Of a stretch of DNA of 60,909 nt, positions 17,544-29,078 are shown piece by piece. Origin of the DNA: a bacterium. Lineage in GTDB: Bacteria > Zixibacteria > MSB-5A5 > WJJR01. The stretch is taken from NCBI GenBank assembly GCA_035559435.1, contig DATMBC010000063.1, positions 1 through 60,909 on the forward strand, in the 5' to 3' direction. The first letter of the stretch is position 1; each line of letters opens with the position of its first letter. Position numbers and translations under genes: made by a program. A model generated the notes under the pieces. That model saw only the letters and a list, made by a program, of their open reading frames with translations. It had not been told where the DNA came from and did no database searches.

Positions 17544-18968
17544 ATGGGACCTGTGAAAGTCGCCGCTCTCTCGGGGGGTGCCACCGAAGTGCCGTCGGAG
17601 GCCGTCACGCAACTGCGCGCGCGACTGCGGGGCGCGTTGCTGCAATCCGGCGATCCGGGCTACGATGACGCGCGCGCCCTCTGGAACGCGATGATCGACC
17701 GTCGCCCGGCGCTCGTCGCGCAGTGCGCCGGCGCCGCCGATGTCGCCGCGGTCGTCGCCTTTGTCCGCGAACACAATCTGTTGTTGGCGATCAAAGGCGG
17801 CGGTCACAACATCGCCGGCAACGCCGTCTGCGACGGCGGCGTCCTGGTCGAATTCTCGCGGATGAGAACCGTGGAGATCGACGCAAAGGCAAAGGTGGCG
17901 CGGGTCGGACCGGGCGCGACCCTGGGCGACTTCGATCAGGCGGCGCAAAAGCACGGCCTGGCCACGCCGCTGGGCATCAACTCTACCACCGGGGTCGCCG
18001 GCCTGACGCTCGGCGGCGGTTTTGGCTGGCTGTCGCGACGCTTCGGGATGACCATCGACAACCTGCTGGCCTGCGAAGTGGTGCTGGCCGATGGGCGCGT
18101 CGTCACCGCCAGCGAAAAGGAAAACGCCGATCTCTTCTGGGCGCTGCGCGGCGGCGGCGGCAATTTCGGCATCGTCACCCGCTTCGAGTTCCGCCTGCAT
18201 CCGGTCGGTCCCGAAATCCTCGCGGGGCTTTTTGTCTTCCCGCTGTCCGATGCCCGCTCCGCGCTGAAAAAGTACCGCGAATACATCCAGTCACTCGGTG
18301 ATGAGACCACCGTCTGGGTCGTGATGCGCAAGGCGCCGCCGTTGCCGTTTCTGCCCGCCTCGGCCCATGGCACGGAAGTCATTGTCTTTCCCGTCTTTCA
18401 TTCCGGCGACCCCGACGCTGGCCGGCGGGCGATCGAGCCGGTGCGTCACTTCGGCGCGCTGCTCGGCGAGGCGGTCGGCATGCAGCCCTATACCGGCTGG
18501 CAATCGGCCTTCGATCCGCTGCTCACGCCCGGCGCGCGCAACTACTGGAAGTCGCACAATCTCGCGGAGCTCAAGGATGGCTTGATCGATCTGTTGATCG
18601 ACTACATCGGCAAACTGCCTTCCGATCAGTGCGAGATCTTTCTCGGCGGCATCGGCGCGGCCACCACGCGGCCGGCCCGCGACGCGATGGCGTATTCGCA
18701 GCGCGACACCGTCTATGCCATGAACGTGCACAGCCGCTGGGACAATCCCGCCGATGACCAGAAATGCGTTCAGTGGGCGCGCGACTTCTGCCAGAAGACC
18801 GAGCCGTATGCCACCGGCGGCGTGTATGTCAACTTCCTGACCGCCGACGAAATGTCGCGTGTGCGCGCAGCCTATGGTCCCAACTATGACCGCCTCGTCG
18901 CGGCCAAGCAGAAGTACGATCCGGGCAATCTCTTCCGAATGAACATGAACATCGCGCCGGCGCGGTAG
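17544..18968 (+). CDS. FAD-linked oxidase of the berberine-bridge (BBE) type
   Basis: 474 residues. An FAD_binding_4 (PCMH) domain covers about residues 40-210: IKGGGHNIAGNAVCDGGVLV, whose His is the usual 8-alpha-histidyl FAD link, and TTGVAGLTLGGGFGWLSRRFG. The short C-terminal BBE motif is KYDPGNLFRMNMNI. The second flavin link of bicovalent BBE enzymes, a Cys before the GGG loop, is replaced by Thr (NSTTGVAG), so the flavin is probably attached only through His. There is no signal peptide. It oxidises an alcohol, sugar or amine using oxygen; the substrate is unknown. AAGGAGGAACG gives a near-perfect ribosome site. Confidence 0.9.
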   Translation: MGPVKVAALSGGATEVPSEAVTQLRARLRGALLQSGDPGYDDARALWNAMIDRRPALVAQCAGAADVAAVVAFVREHNLLLAIKGGGHNIAGNAVCDGGVLVEFSRMRTVEIDAKAKVARVGPGATLGDFDQAAQKHGLATPLGINSTTGVAGLTLGGGFGWLSRRFGMTIDNLLACEVVLADGRVVTASEKENADLFWALRGGGGNFGIVTRFEFRLHPVGPEILAGLFVFPLSDARSALKKYREYIQSLGDETTVWVVMRKAPPLPFLPASAHGTEVIVFPVFHSGDPDAGRRAIEPVRHFGALLGEAVGMQPYTGWQSAFDPLLTPGARNYWKSHNLAELKDGLIDLLIDYIGKLPSDQCEIFLGGIGAATTRPARDAMAYSQRDTVYAMNVHSRWDNPADDQKCVQWARDFCQKTEPYATGGVYVNFLTADEMSRVRAAYGPNYDRLVAAKQKYDPGNLFRMNMNIAPAR

Positions 18969-19397
18969 GAAGTGCCCGCCTTCTGGCGGAACTGACGCGC
19001 GGCACCCAGAATCGGTTCGCCCGGCTCGGCAGGGGGGAAAAGGATTGCTTCGTCGTCACCTGCGCCTCCGGCTTGGCTCCGCCTCGAAATGACCGTGAGG
19101 TAACCTGTGTCGGAGGAATGATCCCCTCCGTCATGGCGAGGAGGCCCAGTCCGCCGTGGCGGGAAACAGGCTTTACTGCAATGCGCCCCAATGAGCGATT
19201 TGTAATTGATTGCAATTCATATGATTAATACATTCCAGTGAAGCGCAATATCACGAGACCGTCGCTGTCGTTTCCTGTCGCTTTACAACTCCCGTCATTT
19301 CAACAGGATAACCAATGCGAGCCGACGATTTCTCTTGACCGCCGCGATTCGCCGCCGTACTCTCTTTCCCATTGTCTGTCTTGCGGTTGCACAAATC
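18969..19397. other. Spacer with repeats and an AT-rich patch
   Basis: About 430 bases without a gene. It contains a GATTGCTTCGTCGTC-type repeat (about 19038-19094), a half-related GTCATGGCGAGGAGGCCC segment near 19131, and an unusually AT-rich stretch at about 19195-19240. A weak promoter-like pair, TTGACC-N17-TACTCT, lies at 19335-19363, about 35 bases before dtd. Confidence 0.55.
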
Positions 19398-19835
19398 ATG
19401 CGAATCTGTCTGCAAAGGGTCCGAAGTGGTCGGGTCAAAGTCGACAACGAGGTTGTCGGCGAGATCGAATCCGGCTTGGTCCTCCTGGTCGGCTTCAAGA
19501 CTGGCGATGACGAGTCCCAGATCGAGCCGATGGCGCGACGGATCGCCAATCTGCGCATCTTTGAGGACGATCAGGGGAAGATGAACCTCTCGCTGCTGGA
19601 CCTGGGGTACTCCGTCCTGGTCGTTTCGCAGTTCACACTCTACGCCGACACCGAAAAGGGCCGCCGTCCCTCGTTTACCGGGGCGCTGGAACCGGGGCTG
19701 GCGGAGAAATACTACTTGCGGCTGGTCGAGGTGTTTCGGAGTATGAACCTGACGGTCGCCACCGGGAAGTTCGGCGCGAAAATGCTGGTCGAAATCGCCA
19801 ACTGGGGCCCGGTGACGCTCGTTCTGGACGCGTGA
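19398..19835 (+). CDS. dtd: D-aminoacyl-tRNA deacylase
   Basis: 145 residues, normal length. Removes D-amino acids mischarged on tRNA. Start MRICLQRVRSGRVKVD; signature SQFTLYADTEKGRRPSF; C-terminal Gly-cisPro type motif NWGPVTLVLD (usually NDGPVT). The ATG at 19398 aligns with the family start; the in-frame upstream extension is not used. The following maf gene begins at a GTG that shares bases with the stop codon. Confidence 0.95.
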   Translation: MRICLQRVRSGRVKVDNEVVGEIESGLVLLVGFKTGDDESQIEPMARRIANLRIFEDDQGKMNLSLLDLGYSVLVVSQFTLYADTEKGRRPSFTGALEPGLAEKYYLRLVEVFRSMNLTVATGKFGAKMLVEIANWGPVTLVLDA

Positions 19836-20491
19836 GATGGACGCAACGAGACTGGTCGGATCGCCTCGCGCGCGGGCTGTGGGCCGACGATGCCGCCGCG
19901 GCGCGTCTTCATGCGCTCTTGGCCGGACATACGGTGATTCTCGCGTCGGCGTCGCCGCGACGGCGCGCGATACTGCGGCAGTGCCGCGTTCGCTTCCGCG
20001 TCTGGAATCACACGCTCGACGAGCCCCCGCCGCGGGGTCCCGATTGGCGTGGCTGGGTGCGGCGCTGGGCCTGGCGCAAAGCGGCCGATGCCGCCGCCCA
20101 TCAGCGCCGCGGCCTGGTGATTGCGGCGGACACCATCGTCGTCCAGGGTCCTTGCGGGCTGGGCAAGCCGCGCACACACGCTCAGGCGCGCGCGATGTTG
20201 CGTTCACTCTCCGGCCGGACACATCAGGTCTACACCGGCGTGGCGGTCATCAACGTTACTGCGGCACGGCACGCCGCCGGGTCGGCGGTGTCACACGTTC
20301 ACTTTCGCCGTCTCTCGGATCGGGAGATCGCCGGCTACATACGCTCCGGCGAGCCCGCCGATAAGGCCGGCGCGTACGCGATACAAGGGGGAGGGGGACA
20401 GTTCGTGGACCGTATCGCCGGTCCGCTCGACAACATCATCGGGTTGCCGGTGGGTTGTCTGAACGCTGTCCTCGCACGGGTTCTCAGATGA
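19832..20491 (+). CDS. maf: Maf-like nucleoside triphosphate pyrophosphatase
   Basis: 219 residues. Family motifs: VILASASPRRRAILRQC, VIAADTIVV, LSGRTHQVYTGVAV and GEPADKAGAYAIQGGGGQFVDRI. Hydrolyses non-canonical or modified NTPs (dTTP, UTP or m7GTP types). The start is GTG 19832, overlapping the dtd stop (GTGA). About 30 N-terminal residues precede the usual LASASPRR start, so translation could begin further in. The stop overlaps the next ATG (ATGA), so the run is translationally coupled. Confidence 0.93.
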   Translation: MRWTQRDWSDRLARGLWADDAAAARLHALLAGHTVILASASPRRRAILRQCRVRFRVWNHTLDEPPPRGPDWRGWVRRWAWRKAADAAAHQRRGLVIAADTIVVQGPCGLGKPRTHAQARAMLRSLSGRTHQVYTGVAVINVTAARHAAGSAVSHVHFRRLSDREIAGYIRSGEPADKAGAYAIQGGGGQFVDRIAGPLDNIIGLPVGCLNAVLARVLR

Positions 20492-21444
20492 CAAACGGTC
20501 GTAACACCACAGGCAGCGCGCCCGAGTCCGGCAACACACCGGGCGCCGGGCGTATCGACATCGCCGCCGGCGAAATCGACATCACCAGAGACCGTCTCGG
20601 CGAAATCCTCGCCGCGCGCCGTCACCAACTCGGCCTCAAGATCGAGGAGATCGCCGAGGACATCAAGATTCGCGCCGAATACCTTCGCTTCCTCGAGCAG
20701 GAGGCCTTCGACAAACTGCCCACGCCCGAATATGGCCGGCTGTTTCTCAAGTCCTACGCCGAACGTCTCGGGCTCAACATCAACGACATCTATGCGCTCT
20801 ACGATGTGCATCATCGTCCGGCCTGGGCGCCGCCGGCCCGTACGCGGGTGACCGCGAACGACGCCGGCATGCCGATCGGCCCGACGCCGCGTCTGCCCGC
20901 CGCCAAGCCGATCCCATCGAAGGTCTGGCTCTATGTCATCTTTGGCATCGTCGCGCTGGCGCTCGTTATCTTCGGCGTGATGAAGCTGGTCGAATCACGC
21001 AGGTCCGCCGACGCCGCCCCGGCGACATCGGGGTCGAACGTCGCGCAGCGGCCCGTGCGCGAGCCGGAACCCGCGCCGACCGCCTCTGCCGCGGCTGCCG
21101 ATACGACCTCGGCCGCCGCAACGGTCACCGACACCGCCGAAGTCCTGATTCCCGATGTGATGGAACTGTCGCTGGCGTTCGACCGGCCGACCTGGGTCGA
21201 GCTGTTCGCCGACAACGACAGCATCACGTCGCGCATCTACCAGGCCGGCGAGATTCTGACCGCCAAGGGACTGGACCGGTTCATTCTCTCGCTGGGTCAC
21301 ACCGACGGTGTCCGGGCCGCCGCCAACGGCCGTCCGCTCAAACCATTCCGTTCTTGGACCGTCGGCTTCAAGCGCATGCTCGTCACCGCCGACTCGATCG
21401 CCGCCTGGCTTGTGCCGGCGTCGGCCGGAGGCCCGATTCAGTGA
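20488..21444 (+). CDS. RodZ-like helix-turn-helix membrane protein
   Basis: 318 residues. A Xre-like N-terminal HTH (about 34-105; LGLKIEEIAEDIKIRAEYLRFLE, then YGRLFLKSYAERLGL), a Pro-rich linker, one transmembrane helix (about 146-167), a Ala/Thr-rich periplasmic linker and a C-terminal DUF4115-type beta domain (about 228-310; WVELFADNDSITSRIYQAGEI). This is the RodZ layout of the MreB-linked cell-shape protein; no mreBCD genes are in view. It overlaps maf by 4 bases. Confidence 0.87.
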   Translation: MTNGRNTTGSAPESGNTPGAGRIDIAAGEIDITRDRLGEILAARRHQLGLKIEEIAEDIKIRAEYLRFLEQEAFDKLPTPEYGRLFLKSYAERLGLNINDIYALYDVHHRPAWAPPARTRVTANDAGMPIGPTPRLPAAKPIPSKVWLYVIFGIVALALVIFGVMKLVESRRSADAAPATSGSNVAQRPVREPEPAPTASAAAADTTSAAATVTDTAEVLIPDVMELSLAFDRPTWVELFADNDSITSRIYQAGEILTAKGLDRFILSLGHTDGVRAAANGRPLKPFRSWTVGFKRMLVTADSIAAWLVPASAGGPIQ

Positions 21445-21451
21445 GGGCGCG

Positions 21452-22015
21452 ATGATCAAAGAGTGGCTGATCAAGTGGTGGGCCAACAAGTGCGACGATG
21501 CCGAGTTCACCTTTCCCGCCGCCTTGCGCTCGGCCCGGCGCATCCTCGTGCTCATGCCTCTCGATCTGGAGGAATTGCACCAGTCCGAGTTCTTTCTCTC
21601 GCGGCTGCCGCAGGCCTTCCCCGGCGCCAAGGTCACGTTGTTGTATCCGCCGAAGAGTCTGGCGCCGCGCTTCTACAATCCCTATGGCTTCACCGCGCTG
21701 GTGCCCGAAGCTTCGCATGTCGGCCCCTTCGGCATGCCCAAACGCAAGTTTCTCGATCAGTTGTTCGAGCAGCCCTTCGATGTGATGATCGCGCTCAACC
21801 GGCAGCCCACGGTCTTCTTCGCCGGCGTGGCGATGAGTTCGCACACGCCCGCCCGCATCGGGCTGCCCGGCGGCATGGGACGTCCCTTCGTCACCATCGA
21901 GCTGCGCCATGGCCGCGAGTCGGCCGACACCAAAACCGAGTACATCCTGTTCGTCGAAATGTTGCGCAAGCTCGCCGCCCCGCCGCCGGCGGCCGCGCCC
22001 ACGCCCACGGCCTGA
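21452..22015 (+). CDS. Conserved-looking protein of unknown function between RodZ-like gene and smc
   Basis: 187 residues with no signal peptide or membrane segment. It reads as an alpha/beta protein: RRILVLMPLDLEELHQSEFFL, KVTLLYPP, FDVMIALNRQPTVFFAGVAM, TPARIGLPGGMG. The pattern of a Rossmann-like strand, then a loss of sequence, then an ARIGL strand resembles a shortened GT9 (heptosyltransferase) fold, but the C-terminal nucleotide-sugar motifs are absent. I do not assign a function. ATG 21452 is 8 bases after the RodZ-like stop, and smc follows 24 bases after its own stop. Confidence 0.75.
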   Translation: MIKEWLIKWWANKCDDAEFTFPAALRSARRILVLMPLDLEELHQSEFFLSRLPQAFPGAKVTLLYPPKSLAPRFYNPYGFTALVPEASHVGPFGMPKRKFLDQLFEQPFDVMIALNRQPTVFFAGVAMSSHTPARIGLPGGMGRPFVTIELRHGRESADTKTEYILFVEMLRKLAAPPPAAAPTPTA

Positions 22016-22039
22016 CGATCGTCGCTTAAGGATGACCGC

Positions 22040-25636
<3,597 letters not shown>

Positions 25637-25676
25637 GCGCCGCTATCGCATCCCCGCCACGTCGCGCATTCGCCGG

Positions 25677-25699
25677 ACAAGGGGCCTCCAGCCCCTTGT
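25677..25699. repeat. ACAAGGGGC hairpin repeat, copy 1 (after smc)
   Basis: ACAAGGGGC, a 5-nt loop, then GCCCCTTGT, preceded by CGCCGG. It lies 40 bases after smc and could also end the transcript. Related copies: 26681-26701 and 51530-51550. Confidence 0.65.
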
Positions 25700-25744
25700 T
25701 TACCGCCCGGCAACGCGATATCCTTGCCCCTCCCGGAGGACATC

Positions 25745-26665
25745 GTGCGTTCCTTTTTTCAGAAACTCAAAGACGGCCTCTCCAAGACTCACAGGAACCT
25801 CACCGACAAGATCAAGGAATCGATCGGCCTCCAGCCGAAGTTCGATCCCGCGCTCTTCGACGATCTTGAGGCGGCCCTGATCGCCGCCGATTGCGGCCTC
25901 GACCTGGCCGTCGAACTGACCGAGACCACCCGCGAGGCCTGCAAGCGTGACAACGTCGGCGACTCCGATGGCGTGATCGCCCGGCTCAAGCAGGCGATGG
26001 CCGATGTCCTGCGCCACAGCGCCCGCCCCGCATCCGGTTCGATCGGACGGCCGCAGGTGACGGTCTTCGTCGGCGTCAACGGCGCGGGGAAGACCACCTC
26101 GATCGGCAAGATCGGTTGCCACCATGCCCGCGCCGGACGCTCCGTCATCTTCGCTGCCGCCGACACCTTTCGCGCCGCCGCCGGCGAACAACTGGAAATC
26201 TGGGCCGAACGCGCCGGCGCGCAGATCGTGGCATCGCAGCATGGCGCCGATCCGGCCGCGGTCGCTTACGATGCCGTCGCCGCCGCCAAGGCGCGCGGCG
26301 TCGATGTCGTGCTGATCGACACCGCCGGACGCCTCCAGACCAAATCGAACCTGATGGCCGAGCTGGCCAAGGTGCGCCGCTCGGTCGACAAGGCGCTGGG
26401 CAACGATGCGCCCAAACCGGAAGTCCTGCTGGTCATGGATGCGACCACCGGGCAGAATGGTCTGTCACAGGCGCAGGAATTCACCAAGGCCGTCGGCGTC
26501 GATGGCATCGTGCTCACCAAACTCGATGGCACCGCCAAAGGTGGCATCGTGCTGGCGATCGCCCACACACTGAAGATTCCCGTCGCCTGGGTCGGTGTCG
26601 GCGAGGGAATAGAGGATCTCGAAACCTTTGACCCCGACGAGTTCGTCGAAGCCCTCTTCGCCTGA
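25745..26665 (+). CDS. ftsY: Signal recognition particle receptor FtsY
   Basis: 306 residues, N and G domains only, without the long acidic A domain of E. coli. N domain about 1-85. GTPase motifs: G1 GVNGAGKTTSIGKIG, DTFRAAAGEQLE, DTAGRLQTKSNLM, TKLDGTAKGGIVLAIA and the closing GVGEGIEDLETFDPDEFVEALF. It receives SRP-ribosome complexes at the membrane. I chose GTG 25745 because GGAGG lies 5 bases upstream; a TTG at 25724 would skip that site. Confidence 0.95.
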   Translation: MRSFFQKLKDGLSKTHRNLTDKIKESIGLQPKFDPALFDDLEAALIAADCGLDLAVELTETTREACKRDNVGDSDGVIARLKQAMADVLRHSARPASGSIGRPQVTVFVGVNGAGKTTSIGKIGCHHARAGRSVIFAAADTFRAAAGEQLEIWAERAGAQIVASQHGADPAAVAYDAVAAAKARGVDVVLIDTAGRLQTKSNLMAELAKVRRSVDKALGNDAPKPEVLLVMDATTGQNGLSQAQEFTKAVGVDGIVLTKLDGTAKGGIVLAIAHTLKIPVAWVGVGEGIEDLETFDPDEFVEALFA

Positions 26666-26680
26666 CTGTTCTCACCGGGA

Positions 26681-26701
26681 CAAGGGGCTGAAAGCCCCTT
26701 G
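26681..26701. repeat. CAAGGGGCT hairpin repeat, copy 2 (after ftsY)
   Basis: CAAGGGGCT-GAA-AGCCCCTTG, a perfect 9-bp stem with 3-nt loop, 16 bases after the ftsY stop and 18 bases before the rlmH ATG. Confidence 0.65.
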
Positions 26702-26719
26702 CGTTCGGCTGAGCGTCCC

Positions 26720-27190
26720 ATGCGCCTGACCGTAATCGCCATCGGCAAGCCCCGCGCACCGTGGGCAATCGCCGCGCTGGAGCATTACACCAGGTTCCTG
26801 TCCAAGTACACCGACGTACGCTTCGCGTGGCTCAAACCCGCGCCGGCCTCGCTCGAGAACACAGGCGCCATTGTCCGCCATGAAGGCGACCGCATCCTGG
26901 CGCACCTGACGGCCGAACCAGGATTCGCCATCGCCTGCGACAAGGCCGGGAGGAGCTTCACATCCGAAACGTTCGCGGCGCGTCTGCAGAAGGGAATTGA
27001 TGCGCATGGCGGCCGGGTGTGTATCATCATCGGCGGCGCTTGGGGGCTGGATCCCCGGGTGCAGGAAGCCGCCCATCTGGCCTGGTCGTTCGGCCCGTTG
27101 ACCTTCCCGCACGAACTGGCGCTGGTCACCGCCTGCGAACAGACCGCCCGCGCCCTGTCCATCCTGCGTGGCGAGGGCTACCACAAGTAG
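26720..27190 (+). CDS. rlmH: 23S rRNA pseudouridine(1915) N3-methyltransferase RlmH
   Basis: 156 residues, normal length for this SPOUT methyltransferase. Motifs: MRLTVIAIGK at the start, the SAM-knot region CIIIGGAWGLDPRVQEAA and the C-terminal WSFGPLTFPHELALVTACEQTARALSILRGEGYHK. The second knot motif is GGAWG instead of the common GGPEG/GGAYG. Methylates pseudouridine 1915 in helix 69 of 23S rRNA. Confidence 0.95.
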   Translation: MRLTVIAIGKPRAPWAIAALEHYTRFLSKYTDVRFAWLKPAPASLENTGAIVRHEGDRILAHLTAEPGFAIACDKAGRSFTSETFAARLQKGIDAHGGRVCIIIGGAWGLDPRVQEAAHLAWSFGPLTFPHELALVTACEQTARALSILRGEGYHK

Positions 27191-27255
27191 TATTCGTCTC
27201 GGTATCTGGTTGTCAGCGAATAAGATACTTTTATCCTTCGATATTTATCGCCATG

Positions 27256-27276
27256 CCCGCTCGCGGGTTTTATTTT
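27256..27276 (+). terminator. Weak intrinsic terminator after rlmH
   Basis: CCCG-CTCG-CGGG followed by TTTTATTTT. The stem is only 4 bp but the T tract is good. It lies 65 bases after rlmH. Confidence 0.4.
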
Positions 27277-27325
27277 GACAGGCCAATGGTTGCAGTTTGA
27301 CAGCCAACACATCCAAGGAGGGTGC

Positions 27326-28012
27326 ATGCGCAAAGTGATCGTTCTGACATCCGTACTGATGGTCGCCCTGCTCTTCAGCAGCGCCGCCCAGGCGGAAGTC
27401 CTCGGCCGGTTCGCCGTCTCACCGTATGGCGGCGTTGTCATTCCGATCGGTGACTTCGCCGACAACGATCCCGAAAATGAGAATTCACTGGGCGCCAAGA
27501 CGGGGTTCGGACTCGGCGCGATGGCGGAGTATGGTCTGACCGAGAATGTCATGGTCGGCGGCCGCTTCGGTTACAATCAGTTTGGATTCGACGAAGACAT
27601 GTCGCCGGTCGAGGGCGCCACACTGGACGGTCCAAAGTGGACCGTGATGGAGTTCGGTGCCTTTGTGAAGCTTCTGCTTTCAGCCGGCAGCAACACCCGC
27701 CCGTACTTCAAAGCCGGAGTCAACGCGGGGAAAGCGAAGTTCAAAACGGATGCCGAGGCCGGAGGTGAAAGCGGCGAAGTCGAAATAGACGTCGCAACAG
27801 CGCTCGGCCTGGAAGGCGGGGTCGGAGTCTTGCACATGTTCTCGCCGAATCTCGGCGGTTTCGTCGAGGGAAGCTTCAATCACCTGATGACTGACGGCAA
27901 GGATGTCGAATTGACCGTCGACGGTGATTCGTTCGGCACGGAAGAGGCGACGACCAACGTGCAGTGGATCGCCGTCCGCGCCGGCGTGTCGTTCTTCTTC
28001 GGCGGCAAGTAG
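27326..28012 (+). CDS. Outer-membrane beta-barrel protein, paralogue A
   Basis: 228 residues. A signal peptide (about 1-24, ending AAQA) and an alternating-residue beta-barrel typical of the small OmpA/OmpW-like porin fold: RFAVSPYGGVVIPIGDFADNDPE, GFGLGAMAEYGLTENVMVGGRFGYNQF, and a C-terminal WIAVRAGVSFFFGGK ending close to an aromatic residue as outer-membrane proteins do. AAGGAGGG is the ribosome site. Its neighbour at 28173 shares the IPIGDFADxD and LVGGRFGY motifs, so the pair is a tandem duplication. Confidence 0.85.
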   Translation: MRKVIVLTSVLMVALLFSSAAQAEVLGRFAVSPYGGVVIPIGDFADNDPENENSLGAKTGFGLGAMAEYGLTENVMVGGRFGYNQFGFDEDMSPVEGATLDGPKWTVMEFGAFVKLLLSAGSNTRPYFKAGVNAGKAKFKTDAEAGGESGEVEIDVATALGLEGGVGVLHMFSPNLGGFVEGSFNHLMTDGKDVELTVDGDSFGTEEATTNVQWIAVRAGVSFFFGGK

Positions 28013-28172
28013 TCCGTTCCATTCAGGATGATAGACACCAGCAGGCCGGGGCGTCCGCTCCGGCCTGCTGCGTTTTCACCCGGCTCGAATTATCGCTCGC
28101 CATCGACGGCCGCCGCGTGTATGTTTGCCGTCGTCTTTCAGTCGCGGTCCCACAACACAACCCGGAGGCTCT

Positions 28173-28856
28173 ATGCGCCGACTCACGCTGTCCGTTGTCA
28201 CGCTGGTTGTGATCGCCTGCTGCGCCGCTCCCGCGTCCGCCTTCGACGCGTACCATCGCTTCTTCCTTGCGGCCTGCGGCGGCGTGGTCGTCCCGATCGG
28301 GGACTTCGCCGATGATGATCTGGCCAATCCCCAGGCCGGCGGCGCCAAGACCGGCTTCGACTTGGGCCTCAGGCTGGAGTACGGCGTCACAGAAACCTTC
28401 CTGGTCGGCGGCCGTTTCGGCTACGACCGCTTCGACGTCAAGCGGGAGATGCTCGATGCGATCGCGCCCGACCTCGAAGCCCACTGGACACTGACCGAAA
28501 TCTTCGGCCTCTACGGCAAGTTCCTGGCCATGCCCGGCGCGGCGACCCGTCCCTATGCACGCGCCGGCGCCTTCCTCGGCAAGCCCGAGCTGACCTTCGA
28601 CAGCGGCGACGAGATCTGGTCGGGCGAATACGATGTCTCGCTCGGTCTCGAAGCGGCCATCGGCGTCACCCACATGTTCAGCCGCAATGTCGGCTTCGGG
28701 TTCGAGGCGCGTTTCGCCCACCTGTTCACCAGTGATTCCGATTCCGGTGACGATGCGGAGACCTTGGCGCGCATCGCCGGACCATCCGGCGTACGCGACC
28801 CCGGCGGCAACGTCAGTCTGATCGATCTGGCCGCTTTTGTCGACTATTCGTTCTAA
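28173..28856 (+). CDS. Outer-membrane beta-barrel protein, paralogue B
   Basis: 227 residues with a signal peptide (about 1-24, ending PASA). It shares with the upstream gene the start GGVVVPIGDFADDD, the segment KTGFDLGLRLEYGVTETFLVGG and a C-terminal DLAAFVDYSF ending in Phe, the usual BAM-recognised outer-membrane terminus. CCCGGAGG is the ribosome site. It has a longer acidic loop (SDSDSGDDAE) than paralogue A. Function is not readable beyond barrel. Confidence 0.83.
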   Translation: MRRLTLSVVTLVVIACCAAPASAFDAYHRFFLAACGGVVVPIGDFADDDLANPQAGGAKTGFDLGLRLEYGVTETFLVGGRFGYDRFDVKREMLDAIAPDLEAHWTLTEIFGLYGKFLAMPGAATRPYARAGAFLGKPELTFDSGDEIWSGEYDVSLGLEAAIGVTHMFSRNVGFGFEARFAHLFTSDSDSGDDAETLARIAGPSGVRDPGGNVSLIDLAAFVDYSF

Positions 28857-28888
28857 GGGAGGTCCGAATCTGGCTCGGCGCTGAGGAT

Positions 28889-28925
28889 CGTCATCCTGAT
28901 CCGCCGCGGGCGGAGAGGGATCTGC
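28889..28925. repeat. CGTCATCC...GGATCTGC repeat, copy 1
   Basis: Starts CGTCATCCTGAT and ends GAGAGGGATCTGC with an intervening GC-rich palindrome. It pairs with the copy at 28991-29019. It resembles the CATCC-GAGCG-AGGGATCT intergenic repeats common in many bacterial groups. Confidence 0.5.
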
Positions 28926-28990
28926 CTCTTGACTGGCGCGTCGCAGGTCAGAAGCACTGCGTCTACGACGCTGACTCAGCGGTCAAAAAT

Positions 28991-29019
28991 CGTCATCCCG
29001 AGCGGAGCGAGGGATCTGC
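28991..29019. repeat. CGTCATCC...GGATCTGC repeat, copy 2
   Basis: CGTCATCCCGAGCGGAGCG then AGGGATCTGC, the canonical form of this widespread short dispersed repeat. It lies between the barrel genes and the convergent permease. Confidence 0.55.
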
Positions 29020-29078
29020 TTCGTTCGCTGAACGGCAACAGACGTGACAACAGTGCTCTGATATTCGAGTGTCTGCCC

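Noticed and set aside
27281-27325. TTGACA at 27275 as promoter for the barrel gene
   Set aside because: The -35 box is perfect but nothing resembling a -10 lies 16-18 bases on; left unassigned.
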